Source: Arcobacteraceae bacterium
GTDB lineage: Bacteria > Campylobacterota > Campylobacteria > Campylobacterales > Arcobacteraceae
DNA length: 64,000 nucleotides
Reading direction: 5' to 3'
Assembly (NCBI GenBank): GCA_021107755.1
Contig: JAIOSF010000002.1
Span: 62,001-126,000, forward strand
The notes below the pieces were generated by a model. That model saw only the letters and a program-made list of their open reading frames with translations. It had not been told where the DNA came from and did not search any database. Position numbers and translations under genes: made by a program. Shown in pieces: positions 1 through 8,996 of this stretch. The number at the start of each line of letters is the position of its first letter. Positions within the stretch are counted from its first letter, which is position 1.

Positions 1-472
1 AAACTTTTCCACCACTATCTTGCTCCACAAGATTAAAATATGGACTTCTTCTACTTGGCATCGCTGTTATTAAATTATCATTATCATTTTTTATAAACTG
101 TTCAAAAGAGTTAATAATATCTTCCATATCTCTCAATGGTGCTGTAGCATCTAAATCAATAAGATAATCAAATTTTGTATTATAATACTCTTCACTTCTT
201 TTAAAAGCATCTTTAATCACATCAATTTTTCCAGCTGTATCAGATGCCATAGTTGCATCTCTTTTAAAAAAAACCTCTGCTCCATATTCTTTAGAAATTT
301 TTGCTATATCATCAGAATCAGTACTTATAACAATATGTTCAAATAATTTAGAATTTTTAGCTTGCTCTATTGTATGAGCAATCAATGGTTTTCCAGATAA
401 TTCTTTTATATTTTTATTTTTAACACCTTTTGAGCCACCTCTAGCACAAATTGTACACAAAATTTTATTCAT
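1..472 (-). CDS. legF: CMP-legionaminic acid synthetase (acylneuraminate cytidylyltransferase), 3' part cut by window edge
   Basis: This gene reads leftwards from the ATG at 470-472 and leaves the window before its stop. The protein starts MNKILCTICARGGSKGV, and the ARGGSKG segment is the CTP-binding loop of acylneuraminate cytidylyltransferases. Further on are GKPLIAHTI, STDSDD and the DATAPLR segment, which aligns with the family's Q/D-x-TSPLR motif. The family activates a nonulosonic acid with CTP to give the CMP-sugar used by glycosyltransferases. It is the last gene seen of the legionaminic acid operon and overlaps the preceding oxidoreductase gene by 8 bases, so CMP-legionaminate is the likely product. 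A CMP-pseudaminate or sialate role cannot be excluded from sequence alone. No stop interrupts the visible part. Confidence 0.85.
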   Translation of the reverse strand, partial: MNKILCTICARGGSKGVKNKNIKELSGKPLIAHTIEQAKNSKLFEHIVISTDSDDIAKISKEYGAEVFFKRDATMASDTAGKIDVIKDAFKRSEEYYNTKFDYLIDLDATAPLRDMEDIINSFEQFIKNDNDNLITAMPSRRSPYFNLVEQDSGGKV

Positions 473-1373
473 TATTTTGCTCCTGTATAATTTTAATTGT
501 ATTCATTACATTTTTAGCTTCATTATAAGTACATACATTGATATGGTCAGTTAAAACCGATTTATGCATCTGTTCAAACATAAAGTCGCGTTCAAGATTT
601 GACAGTGATTCTTTAGTTTCAAAACCCAATTTATCTTTACTAATTAAAGTATTGTCAATAAAATCTAGCTTATAAGTTTTTTCTATTGTATTTACAAACA
701 TAGTTCGATAAGTAATTTTTGTAATATAATCTATAGATATATTGATCATCGCCCCATTTTTAGCTCTTGCTATAAATGTAACTAAATCATCAGAATCTAT
801 TTCTAAATCAGAAACTTTCACTTGAAAACTTTTTATCTCAGATAATTCTCCACATAGCCACTGTACATAATCAATTTCATGACTTAAGTCCAAAAGCACT
901 CCACCACCTTCTTCTTTTTTTGCACTATACGAATTTTGATAACAACTATTAGGTCTCCATGATGGTAAATATTGTCCACAATTTACATTGATACTTATTA
1001 TCTTTTCTTTTTCTACTTTTTGTTTTAATTTTTGTAGTAAAGGGTGGAATCTAAGGACATAACCCACAAAAACACTATTTTTAACAGTTAAATTTTTTTG
1101 TGTTTCGAAAAGTGGTTTTTCACAAAAAATAAGCTTATCTTTCACTACAGAATCTATATATTTCAGCTGTTCAAGATGCTTATTTGTTTCCGAAGCAATG
1201 ATAAAATAATCGTATATAGAAATATTCTCAACTTCTGAAAGCGTTAAATATGTTTGCCGGTTTTGAATAATTTGTTTTGTAACTATATCTATACGGGTAA
1301 TATTCTCAAATTTCAATAGAACATCATCATGCCTTTTTCCAATAGAACCATATCCTATAATTAAAACTTTCAA
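465..1373 (-). CDS. ptmF: Gfo/Idh/MocA-family oxidoreductase, PtmF-like
   Basis: A protein of 302 residues with an N-terminal Rossmann fold (MKVLIIGYGSIGKRH, the GxGxxG dinucleotide loop at residues 7-12). It has the CEKPLF segment that is the catalytic-lysine EKP motif of Gfo/Idh/MocA enzymes, and GGGVLLDLSHEID near residue 155, typical of the C-terminal substrate domain. It lies between ptmE and legF with overlapping ends (stop inside legF, start 4 bases inside ptmE), so it is translated with the legionaminic acid genes. Campylobacter PtmF occupies the same place in its ptm locus. The exact reaction is not evident here; a role in making or tailoring the amino-sugar precursor is inferred from position. 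Confidence 0.75.
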   Translation of the reverse strand: MKVLIIGYGSIGKRHDDVLLKFENITRIDIVTKQIIQNRQTYLTLSEVENISIYDYFIIASETNKHLEQLKYIDSVVKDKLIFCEKPLFETQKNLTVKNSVFVGYVLRFHPLLQKLKQKVEKEKIISINVNCGQYLPSWRPNSCYQNSYSAKKEEGGGVLLDLSHEIDYVQWLCGELSEIKSFQVKVSDLEIDSDDLVTFIARAKNGAMINISIDYITKITYRTMFVNTIEKTYKLDFIDNTLISKDKLGFETKESLSNLERDFMFEQMHKSVLTDHINVCTYNEAKNVMNTIKIIQEQNNE

Positions 1374-2416
1374 TCAAAATGCCTCATATATTCATTATTA
1401 GCTTTTTCAAACTCTTCTACTCTCCCAATATCAAGCCAATACTCGTGTATAGGGAATGATATACTTTTTAAATTTTTATTGATTATATTTTCAAACAATG
1501 TTGGCATATCATAAAATTTTTCATTTGGTATCAAATCTAATACTTTAGGACTTAATATATATACCCCACCACTTACATAAAAAGTATGAGTAGGTTTTTC
1601 CTCTATATTTTTTATATTAATACCATCTATATTTACAACCCCATAAGGAACTTGAAAATCATATTCTCTTACTCCCATTGTTGCATAAGAATTATTAGAG
1701 ATATGATAATCCATCATATGTTCAAAGTTTATATTTGTAAGTAAATCTCCATTCATTACAAAAAATGACTCTTTTAGTTTTTCTTTAATTAAACTCAAAG
1801 CACCTGCTGTTCCCATTCTCTTTTTTTCGTGTATATATTCTATATGAACCCCAAACTTTGTTCCATCTCCAAAATATTCTTCTATCACATGTGATTTGTA
1901 ACTTACACTTAAAATAATATCTATAAAACCATATTTTTTAAAATTTAGAATTATTGTTTCCAGTATTGGTCTTTCCCCTACTTTTAGCATAGGTTTGGGA
2001 GTATTCTCTGTAAGTGGCCTAAGTCTTGTCCCTAATCCACCGACCATAAGTACTACCTTATTTTGATGAGTTGTAGGTTTTAATAAATGTGTAAGTGTTT
2101 CAAATCCTATAAGATTATTTTCACTATCAACAATTGGAATTTCATAGATATTCTTTTCAATTGCTTTAGCTATTATTTCCTCTTTAGTTTCACTAATATA
2201 GCATTTAAAGGGATTTTTATTATAAATACTTTCAATATTATCTTCTAGTGAAATATTTTTCATCATTGCTCTTCGTATATCTGGATCAGAGATAACTCCA
2301 ATAAGTTTATTATCCTCAACTACAAGCGCTATTCTCATTGAACCTTGATTTATGATTTCTAAAGCTTTTTTGATAGTTGAAGTTGGACTTAATAATATAT
2401 TTTTATAATTATCCAT
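1370..2416 (-). CDS. ptmE: CBS-domain sugar nucleotidyltransferase, glucosamine-1-phosphate guanylyltransferase (PtmE type)
   Basis: The 348-residue protein joins two CBS repeats (about residues 1-115, including ISDPDIRRAMM) to a nucleotidyltransferase domain. That domain opens with VVLMVGGLGTRLRPLT and the activating lysine in TPKPMLKVGERPILE. NGDLLTN is the metal/nucleotide site. Campylobacter PtmE has this same CBS plus transferase layout and makes GDP-glucosamine, the entry point to GDP-linked legionaminic acid. The gene overlaps the 3' end of legG by one base and ptmF by four. This architecture separates the locus from pathways that run on UDP-GlcNAc. The substrate is inferred from architecture and neighbours. 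Confidence 0.85.
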   Translation of the reverse strand: MDNYKNILLSPTSTIKKALEIINQGSMRIALVVEDNKLIGVISDPDIRRAMMKNISLEDNIESIYNKNPFKCYISETKEEIIAKAIEKNIYEIPIVDSENNLIGFETLTHLLKPTTHQNKVVLMVGGLGTRLRPLTENTPKPMLKVGERPILETIILNFKKYGFIDIILSVSYKSHVIEEYFGDGTKFGVHIEYIHEKKRMGTAGALSLIKEKLKESFFVMNGDLLTNINFEHMMDYHISNNSYATMGVREYDFQVPYGVVNIDGINIKNIEEKPTHTFYVSGGVYILSPKVLDLIPNEKFYDMPTLFENIINKNLKSISFPIHEYWLDIGRVEEFEKANNEYMRHFD

Positions 2417-3606
2417 TAATCTACCTTTAAATCATAAAATGACTTCTTTAATATATTTTTTAAATCTACTTTTTTTAATTCTTCTATTATTTTCACACTT
2501 GCACATCCTTCACCATAAGGGTTTATAGTACTTGTTAGACTTTTTTGAAAAGCTTTTGAGTATAGCTTAGCAAAAGCTTGCAAAATAGAACTTTTGTTTG
2601 GTTCACAATCTATTATACTCTTTGCTTTTATTCTTCCTTTTTGTCTATCCCCAATATTAATAGTTCCAACCTTAAAACTTGGTGTTTCAGCGAGTCCACT
2701 TGAACTATTCCCAACCATAGTATCCACATATTGTAAAGCACTGAGGTATCTTAACTGTCCTAAAGATGTAAAACAAATGGATTTATGAGAATTTTCAAGT
2801 ACATACTCATCTATCATTTGATTTATTATTCTTCCATCTGTATCACTATTGGCTTTAGTAAAGATTATATTTGTATTTTTTAATTCATCTATTGCATCAA
2901 GGAGTTCTTTAAATTGCTCTTTAGCAGTTGAGTTTTCTAAAGATACAGGGTGAAAAGTCACTAAAATATTTTTCTTATTAAGCTTAAATTCAATTGATTT
3001 TTCAAAATCATCTTTACTCAAAAGCTCTAGTCTTTTAATGTTTTCTGTTCCCATTCCTCCTACATTAAAAACTCTATTCTGGTCTTCCCCGAGTTGAACT
3101 ACTCTCTTTCTATATTCTTCTGTCGCAGTAAAATGTAAATGACTCATCTTTGTTATAGAGTGTCGTATAGATTCATCAAAGGCACCTTCAGTAGTTTCTC
3201 CCCCATGAAGATGGGCAATAGGAATTCTTGCTATCATTGCCGAACTTACTGCAGAAAAAATCTCAAATCTATCACCAAGAACTACAACAATATCAGGCTT
3301 TAACTCTTCATAACTCTCTGCAAATGATATTTGAGCCAATCCCATAGATTTCGAAATACCTATTGAAGTATCTGAAGATAAAAGCATCTCTATTTTTTTA
3401 TCTATTTTGAACTCTTTTTCTATCTCTTTATATGTCAATCCAAATTCTGGACTTAAGTGCATACCTGTAGCTATAATTTGAAGCTCTAGTTCTTCATCTG
3501 CTACAATCTCTTTCATTAGCCAATATAGTAATCCATATTCAGCTCTTGTACCTGTTACAACACATATTTTTCGTTTATTAGTTTTCTCACTTTGTTCGTG
3601 CATCAT
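2416..3606 (-). CDS. legG: NDP-sugar hydrolase/2-epimerase (LegG/NeuC family)
   Basis: A 396-residue member of the hydrolysing UDP-GlcNAc 2-epimerase family. The N-terminal KICVVTGTRAEYGLL is the nucleotide-sugar loop. VVVLGDRFEIF and HLHGGETTEGAFDE are family signatures with the catalytic acidic and His residues, and VGNSSSGLAE binds the phosphates near the C-terminus. In legionaminic acid synthesis LegG removes the nucleotide and inverts C2, giving 2,4-diacetamido-2,4,6-trideoxymannose for LegI. NeuC in sialic acid synthesis is the close alternative. The neighbours legI, legH, legC and legB support LegG. Start: a double Met at 3601-3606 overlaps the legI stop by 4 bases, so either Met is possible. 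Confidence 0.85.
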   Translation of the reverse strand: MMHEQSEKTNKRKICVVTGTRAEYGLLYWLMKEIVADEELELQIIATGMHLSPEFGLTYKEIEKEFKIDKKIEMLLSSDTSIGISKSMGLAQISFAESYEELKPDIVVVLGDRFEIFSAVSSAMIARIPIAHLHGGETTEGAFDESIRHSITKMSHLHFTATEEYRKRVVQLGEDQNRVFNVGGMGTENIKRLELLSKDDFEKSIEFKLNKKNILVTFHPVSLENSTAKEQFKELLDAIDELKNTNIIFTKANSDTDGRIINQMIDEYVLENSHKSICFTSLGQLRYLSALQYVDTMVGNSSSGLAETPSFKVGTINIGDRQKGRIKAKSIIDCEPNKSSILQAFAKLYSKAFQKSLTSTINPYGEGCASVKIIEELKKVDLKNILKKSFYDLKVD

Positions 3607-4604
3607 ATTAACTCATCTTCATCATAATCTTTAAAGGCAACACTTCCTTCTATCTCATCCCATCGCATTGGATTTATTCCGTTACCGGGTCTTTTTATAG
3701 TAATATTCTCTTCTATTAGAGTTTCACCTTTTTTGATAGTTTTTTTTGCTACTATACTTTTTCTAGCTATGACTTTATTTGGTCTTTCGCTTTTACTTGG
3801 TTTTTTGATACTACTTCCCAAAGCTAATTCAATATTTCTTATAGCCTTTACCATAGCTTTTAATTCATCTGGCTCTAATGAAGCTTTATGGTCAGGTCCT
3901 TCCATAGTTTTATCTAAAGTAAAATGTTTTTCAATGACACTTGCCCCCATAGCGACTGCAGCAATGTCAACTTCAATTCCAAGTGTATGGTCACTATATC
4001 CATAATCTATATTAAAAGTATTTCCAATAGTAACCATAGCTTTTAAGTTTACATCTTCCATAGGTGTTGGGTACATAGTATTTGCATGTAAAACTGTGAT
4101 ACTTTCTTTTTTTATTCCTGATTGTATTAAAATATCTAAGGCATCTTCTATTTCACCAATATCTGCCATACCAGTTGAAAGAATTATTTTCTTATTTAGT
4201 TTTCCTATGTGTCTAAGATATGGAAGATTTGTGATTTCCCCACTTGGTATTTTAAATATCTCTAAACCTAAATCATTTAAAAGTTCTATACTATCATGAT
4301 CAAAAGGAGTTGATAAAAACATAATATTTTTAGTTTTACAGTAAGCTATAAGTTCTTTATGTGTTTCAATATCTAGTTCTAATCTTTTTAGCATATTAAA
4401 CTGAGAATCATCAGCATCATTCATGTTTATTTTTTGATACTCTGCTTTTTGTGCATTTTTACTTACTAAATTTTCAGCTTTAAAAGTTTGAAACTTAACC
4501 GCATCTACTCCTGACTCACTTGCAACATCTATAAGTTTTTTTGCAAGTTCAATACTTCCGTTATGATTTACACCTGCCTCTGCTATTATAAATACTTTAT
4601 TCAT
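3603..4604 (-). CDS. legI: Legionaminic acid synthase (NeuB family)
   Basis: The 333-residue protein has the complete NeuB layout. A TIM barrel (EAGVNHNGS at residues 9-17, DAVKFQTFKAENL, STPFDHDS, FKIPSGEI, LSTGMA, YSDHTLG, EKHFTLD) is followed by a C-terminal SAF/antifreeze-like domain from about residue 275 with the RPGNGI segment. These enzymes condense phosphoenolpyruvate with a 6-carbon amino sugar to give a nine-carbon nonulosonic acid in the cytoplasm. With legB, C, H and G in the same operon the product is most likely legionaminic acid. The start overlaps legH by 4 bases and the stop overlaps legG. A second, fused NeuB homologue lies at 9677-11572. Confidence 0.88.
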   Translation of the reverse strand: MNKVFIIAEAGVNHNGSIELAKKLIDVASESGVDAVKFQTFKAENLVSKNAQKAEYQKINMNDADDSQFNMLKRLELDIETHKELIAYCKTKNIMFLSTPFDHDSIELLNDLGLEIFKIPSGEITNLPYLRHIGKLNKKIILSTGMADIGEIEDALDILIQSGIKKESITVLHANTMYPTPMEDVNLKAMVTIGNTFNIDYGYSDHTLGIEVDIAAVAMGASVIEKHFTLDKTMEGPDHKASLEPDELKAMVKAIRNIELALGSSIKKPSKSERPNKVIARKSIVAKKTIKKGETLIEENITIKRPGNGINPMRWDEIEGSVAFKDYDEDELI

Positions 4605-5179
4605 TTTACCAAACTCCCCGCCTTTATAAAACCTTCAATACTTATACCCTCTTTTGAAGTTGTATTACTACCATAAAATGTATCATTTTCAACTATAACA
4701 TTGCCATTTAAAACACTTGCTGTTGATATATGACAATTGTCTCCAACAGTAACATCATGTTCTATTAACGCTTTACTATTAATTATACAATTTTTTCCTA
4801 TAGTAACATTTGAATTAATCAAAACTTGATGCATAATAATAGTTCCTTCAGATATACTACTATGTTTTGATACATAAGCTAATGGTGAAATAATTACAGG
4901 AAAATGAAATCCTATTTTTTTTAACCTATTAAATAACTCAACTCTTATCTCATTTGTTTTTATCTGTCCCACTGTAATTATTGCATTTTTACAAGTTTCA
5001 AAAATAGTTTCCAAATTATCATCACAAGCAATAATTTTATATCCCAATACATCTACACCCAATAATTCTTTTTTATCAACTATTCCAATTATTTCATATT
5101 TGTTTTGCTGTTCAAGCACATCAATCACACTACGACAATGTCCACCACCACCAATTAAAACTATTTGTTCTTTTTCCAT
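4601..5179 (-). CDS. legH: Sugar N-acetyltransferase (LegH, PglD/NeuD-like)
   Basis: A 192-residue acetyltransferase. It has a PglD-type N-terminal nucleotide-sugar fold (IVLIGGGGHCRSVIDVL, with GGGGH as the binding loop) and a C-terminal left-handed beta helix of hexapeptide repeats (ISEGTIIMHQVLINSNVTIG, IEHDVTVGDNCHIS). In the pathway LegH acetylates the 4-amino group of the GDP- or UDP-linked 4-amino-4,6-dideoxy sugar made by LegC, using acetyl-CoA. It lies exactly between the aminotransferase and the synthase and shares its ends with both (adjacent to legC, 4-base overlap with legI). A NeuD-like O-acetyltransferase is the alternative, but position favours LegH. Confidence 0.82.
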   Translation of the reverse strand: MEKEQIVLIGGGGHCRSVIDVLEQQNKYEIIGIVDKKELLGVDVLGYKIIACDDNLETIFETCKNAIITVGQIKTNEIRVELFNRLKKIGFHFPVIISPLAYVSKHSSISEGTIIMHQVLINSNVTIGKNCIINSKALIEHDVTVGDNCHISTASVLNGNVIVENDTFYGSNTTSKEGISIEGFIKAGSLVK

Positions 5180-6339
5180 TATAATATCACACTACTTGGT
5201 ATATTTACAATTCTTGCTTCTAGATATGTAGCATTTTTCAAGTCATCTTTTTGGCAATCTTTGAACATTTCAAGCTCATTCATCAATCCCCAAATTGGTC
5301 GTGTCATTACACCACTTTTATTTGTAAACTCTAAAAACTCATCTCTTTGTTTTTTATCTTTTAATAAAATAGCTTGAAGCCAATAATTTGATTTTGAATC
5401 TTTTGTCCTCGTTCCTGCGGGATTGCATGGTTCTTCTATAAATTTTATATCTTCATTTGAAAAAAATTCTTTATATTTTTGAGCTAATCCTCTTTTTGAT
5501 TTTAAAAAACTATCCAATTGTTCAAGTTGTGCAACTAAAAGAGCTGCATTTAAATTTGGCATACGATAATTAAAAGCCACCTCATCATGAATATACTCAA
5601 AAGGGTGTGGTATTTTTGCTGTCGTAGTTAAATGCTTTGCTTTTTTTGCTAGTCTTTCATCATCAGTGACTAGTGCCCCTCCTCCACCACTTGTTATAAT
5701 TTTATTTCCGTTAAAACTGAAAGCTCCAACTTTTCCAAATGTACCAGTATGTTTACCCTTATAATAACTTCCTAATGATTCAGCTGCATCTTCCACTAAA
5801 GATATGCTCCATTTATCACATATCTCTTTTATCTCTTCCATTCTACAAGGATGTCCAAATGTATGCATAGGGACACAAGCTTTTATAGTCTTTCCAGTTT
5901 TTTTATTAATACAGATATTCTCTTTAACTTCACAGTTTATCTCTAAAAAAGATTGTAAAGAATCTGGACTTAACCCCATAGTATCCAAATCAACATCTAC
6001 AAATATCGGTTTTGCTCCAATGTAACTAATTGCATTACAAGTTGCTATAAATGTAAGAGGTTGAGTTATTACTTCATCATCTCGTTGAACATCAGCTAAA
6101 ATAAGAGATATATGGAGAGCAGATGTTCCATTGACTGTTGCAATTGCATAACGACTTCCAACTTTTAAAGCAAACTCTTTTTCAAACTGATCTACATATT
6201 TTCCTACACTTGAAACAAATGTAGAATCTATACAATCATTTAAATATTTCTTTTCATTACCAATAAATCTTGGCTCATGTAAGGGTACAAAGTCTTTTCG
6301 TTTAAAAGTATCTTGAATAAACTCAACTATTTTTTGCAT
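5179..6339 (-). CDS. legC: PLP-dependent sugar aminotransferase (LegC, DegT/DnrJ/EryC1/StrS family)
   Basis: A 386-residue DegT-family aminotransferase. The visible signatures are the TVNGTSALHISL cofactor loop (about residues 69-80), PMHTFGHPCRMEEI, the VEDAAESLGS aspartate segment, and GAFSFNGNKIITSGGGG, where the NGNK lysine forms the Schiff base with PLP. The family transfers an amino group to a 4-keto-6-deoxy sugar nucleotide; here it should act on the LegB product. It starts immediately at the end of legB (shared base 6339) and ends where legH starts, so translation is coupled. The 30-residue N-terminal extension before EPRFIGNEKKYL is typical of the LegC subgroup. Confidence 0.87.
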   Translation of the reverse strand: MQKIVEFIQDTFKRKDFVPLHEPRFIGNEKKYLNDCIDSTFVSSVGKYVDQFEKEFALKVGSRYAIATVNGTSALHISLILADVQRDDEVITQPLTFIATCNAISYIGAKPIFVDVDLDTMGLSPDSLQSFLEINCEVKENICINKKTGKTIKACVPMHTFGHPCRMEEIKEICDKWSISLVEDAAESLGSYYKGKHTGTFGKVGAFSFNGNKIITSGGGGALVTDDERLAKKAKHLTTTAKIPHPFEYIHDEVAFNYRMPNLNAALLVAQLEQLDSFLKSKRGLAQKYKEFFSNEDIKFIEEPCNPAGTRTKDSKSNYWLQAILLKDKKQRDEFLEFTNKSGVMTRPIWGLMNELEMFKDCQKDDLKNATYLEARIVNIPSSVIL

Positions 6340-7529
6340 TACATCTTCCCATCAAGATACTTACCAGTTTCTTTATGTCCAAAATCAGGAATCATAGTAA
6401 AAAACTCTTTTACTATTTCATCTTTAGTCCAAGATAAATTTTGTTTGAAATTCTTAATAGTATTTTCAAAATTATTTAATTTATATTCATCAAATAAAGC
6501 TTCATTTTTAATAATTCCAAGATTTTCAAATTTATCCATATCTAAAGTTTCTTTATCTGTAAAAAACTCTTCAAAATCTTTTTCACCAGTTGTATCACTA
6601 GAAGTAAATAGACAAGGCCATTTCCCTTGTGATGGTAGTTTTTTTACCAATTCCCTTGCTTCATCTTCATCTTTACATAGATATGGCTCATAACCTAAAT
6701 CTTCAAGATACTTAATTGCAATTTCCGAAAAAGTAATCAGATGTAAGTTTTCACTAAGTTTTGGGAAAAATATATCTCTATTTTCACCAAAAATACAACT
6801 CATTAAACAAAGTTCTCCACTTTCTTGAGGTGTCACAAAATATCTTTTTATATCATTTGGTGCGACTATTGGTTGTTGTTTTTGAATACGCTGATTAAAG
6901 CCATGCAACAAGCTTCCATCACTAAAAGCAACATTAGCAAATCTTGCCATAGAAACACCTATTTGTTTTGATTTTCTCATCACAAACATCTCCATAATCC
7001 TTTTACTTGCACCCATCATATTTACTGGATTTGCTGCTTTATCTGTACTTACACAAAAATATTTTTTCGTTCCATTATCAATTGACTGTTGAAGAGTTTT
7101 ATCTGTATTAAAAATATTTGTTTCAAGCATCCTCATTAAAGTAAATGGATCTTTTTCACTTCGAACATGTTTAAGTGCAGATAAATTTAAAACATAATCA
7201 TATTTACCATCTTGTTTAATAAAAGCATCATATTCCGTACTACCAATATCTAATGCAAAAGTTTGAAAATCACCATTTATATATCCAAAAGAACTTCTTA
7301 TATCACGAACTAATTCAACCATATTATTTTCAGATATATCTACTACATGAAGTTTGTTAGGATTTCGTTTGAAAATTTCTTTTGTAACTGCTTGTCCTAT
7401 ACTTCCAGCACCTCCAAGTACTAAAAAAGTAGAGTTAGATACTATTTTATTTAATTCATGTTCATTTTTAATAATATCACTGTTAAATAACGCTTTTTTT
7501 CTACCTATTAATTCCAATACACTATTCAT
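6339..7529 (-). CDS. legB: Sugar-nucleotide 4,6-dehydratase (LegB, FlaA1/PseB-type SDR)
   Basis: A 396-residue extended short-chain dehydrogenase. It has the NAD loop LVLGGAGSIGQAV (about residues 37-49), VDISENN for adenosine binding, the CVSTDKAANPVNMMGASKR active-site segment (Ser, Asp and Lys, with Met in place of the usual catalytic Tyr, as in PseB/FlaA1 enzymes) and a C-terminal substrate domain. It is the first enzyme acting on the nucleotide sugar in legionaminic acid synthesis, giving the 4-keto-6-deoxy intermediate for LegC. It is the first gene of the tightly overlapped leg operon. Part of its 5' half is present a second time as a remnant at 17228-17500. Confidence 0.87.
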   Translation of the reverse strand: MNSVLELIGRKKALFNSDIIKNEHELNKIVSNSTFLVLGGAGSIGQAVTKEIFKRNPNKLHVVDISENNMVELVRDIRSSFGYINGDFQTFALDIGSTEYDAFIKQDGKYDYVLNLSALKHVRSEKDPFTLMRMLETNIFNTDKTLQQSIDNGTKKYFCVSTDKAANPVNMMGASKRIMEMFVMRKSKQIGVSMARFANVAFSDGSLLHGFNQRIQKQQPIVAPNDIKRYFVTPQESGELCLMSCIFGENRDIFFPKLSENLHLITFSEIAIKYLEDLGYEPYLCKDEDEARELVKKLPSQGKWPCLFTSSDTTGEKDFEEFFTDKETLDMDKFENLGIIKNEALFDEYKLNNFENTIKNFKQNLSWTKDEIVKEFFTMIPDFGHKETGKYLDGKM

Positions 7530-7540
7530 ACTAAACTACC

Positions 7541-8992
7541 CTAAAGACCATTAATTATTTTAGCTATGTATAATTTAACTATTTCTCTTGGATTACCACC
7601 AAGAGACATAAAGTATTTTTTTTGTTTTTCAAAATATTCTTTATACATCTCTTCATTTTGATTCTCATTTAACAATGACAACAGTTTCTCTTCAAATAAT
7701 TTATATTCATTATTTACAAGAACACCTATACCATTTTTCAATGAAAAACAATGCCCGCTTTTATCAAAATTTAAATTTAAGACTTTTTTATTAAATGCTA
7801 ATGCTTCAAATCCTAATGTTGATGTATAGAAACATACTACTTTACTCTTAGCAACAGTTTCATATGAGTTTAAAGAATCGTATTCATCTATTATAATACT
7901 GGTATCTGAAAACATTTCTTTTATTTTTTTTGCTGTATCTAATCTTATTTTTACAAGATTACAATTTTTTGCCTCTTCTTCCATAACACTTCTTTTAGCA
8001 GCAACTCTGTACACTATCTTAAAATTATTTTTTTTAGAAAATTCTATAAGTAAATTAATACATTTCATATAAGAATTCATATGAAACCCACATCCAGGAC
8101 CCAATTGTTCAATAAATACTATATCATTAGTAATATCAAGATTATTATATTTTTCTACTATATCTCCTAATCGTATAGAACCTATTGGAATTATATTTTT
8201 GCAATTCATACCTTTTTGAGCATCAGTACTTTTAGAACCAAATGAAAAATAATAATCACTATATGAATACATATTACCTTCATAACATGAGGTGTAACCC
8301 GTTCGAATTCCATTTTGAATTAATATGATGTTACTAAAAGACTTTTTATAGTAAAAATACCTTAAAGAGTTAAACCCATTATCATCATATGAAAGTAAAA
8401 CCTTACCTTTTAAATTAGAGATATTTGATTCAATTAATAATATTTGTTTATATATTGATAAGATAACCAATACAAAATTGGTATTCGTTTCTCTTGAAAC
8501 TTTATTAATTAAAAAAAAAGAAAAAAATATTTTCTTATATAAATTAAAAATATGATTTATTTTGTAACTTAAATTTACATTTATAATATCAATATATTGA
8601 TTATCAATCGTATCATTTGTTTTATTAATTAAACATTTTTTGTAATCATTATTTAATATACTACCATAGTAGTCAAGAGAGTTTTTTTCTAAATATTCAA
8701 AAAATAAATCATATGACTTTACTTGTTTAACATCTTTATTTAATAAGTTTTTAATTAGCATATACATTAAATATAAATAATATATGAAAAACATCTTTAT
8801 ACTATCAAAAAAATTATATCCTATAAGTTTTTCTAAGTTACATCCTTTATTAATCTTAACTATATATGTTTTTAATGTATCTTTGGTAATATATTTAGGA
8901 ATTTTTAATTTTCTTTCAAAATAAATTTCAACTTTAGTCAAATATTTTTTATTCTGTTCATAAAAGTTTTCTGTTATCTTATAATAATTCAA
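7541..8992 (-). CDS. Unrecognised surface-carbohydrate biosynthesis protein, possibly a GT-B-like transferase
   Basis: A 483-residue protein that I cannot place with confidence. The C-terminal half resembles the polysaccharide-type GT-B/glycerophosphotransferase fold. YSDYYFSFGSKS and IPIGSIRLGD mark the hinge region, followed by FIEQLGPGCGFHM, YRVAAKRS, SKVVCFYTSTLGFEALAFNKKVLNLN (the nucleotide-binding type of loop) and a final helix. The N-terminal half is Lys/Asn/Tyr-rich with one hydrophobic stretch (about residues 66-83). It sits 11 bases from legB and 4 bases from the broken cytidylyltransferase gene. Its base composition is even more AT-rich than its neighbours, in line with transfer. 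Transfer of a CMP-nonulosonate is a guess from context only. Confidence 0.6.
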   Translation of the reverse strand: MNYYKITENFYEQNKKYLTKVEIYFERKLKIPKYITKDTLKTYIVKINKGCNLEKLIGYNFFDSIKMFFIYYLYLMYMLIKNLLNKDVKQVKSYDLFFEYLEKNSLDYYGSILNNDYKKCLINKTNDTIDNQYIDIINVNLSYKINHIFNLYKKIFFSFFLINKVSRETNTNFVLVILSIYKQILLIESNISNLKGKVLLSYDDNGFNSLRYFYYKKSFSNIILIQNGIRTGYTSCYEGNMYSYSDYYFSFGSKSTDAQKGMNCKNIIPIGSIRLGDIVEKYNNLDITNDIVFIEQLGPGCGFHMNSYMKCINLLIEFSKKNNFKIVYRVAAKRSVMEEEAKNCNLVKIRLDTAKKIKEMFSDTSIIIDEYDSLNSYETVAKSKVVCFYTSTLGFEALAFNKKVLNLNFDKSGHCFSLKNGIGVLVNNEYKLFEEKLLSLLNENQNEEMYKEYFEKQKKYFMSLGGNPREIVKLYIAKIINGL

Positions 8993-8996
8993 TATA

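Noticed and set aside
6313-6693. 126-residue plus-strand open frame across legC and legB
   Set aside because: Antisense shadow of two well-supported genes with overlapping ends.
1370-7529. Pseudaminic acid (pse) pathway for the first operon
   Set aside because: The CBS-fused guanylyltransferase, the hydrolysing epimerase and the LegC-type aminotransferase fit the legionaminic acid route; no PseG-like or PseH-like gene is seen.
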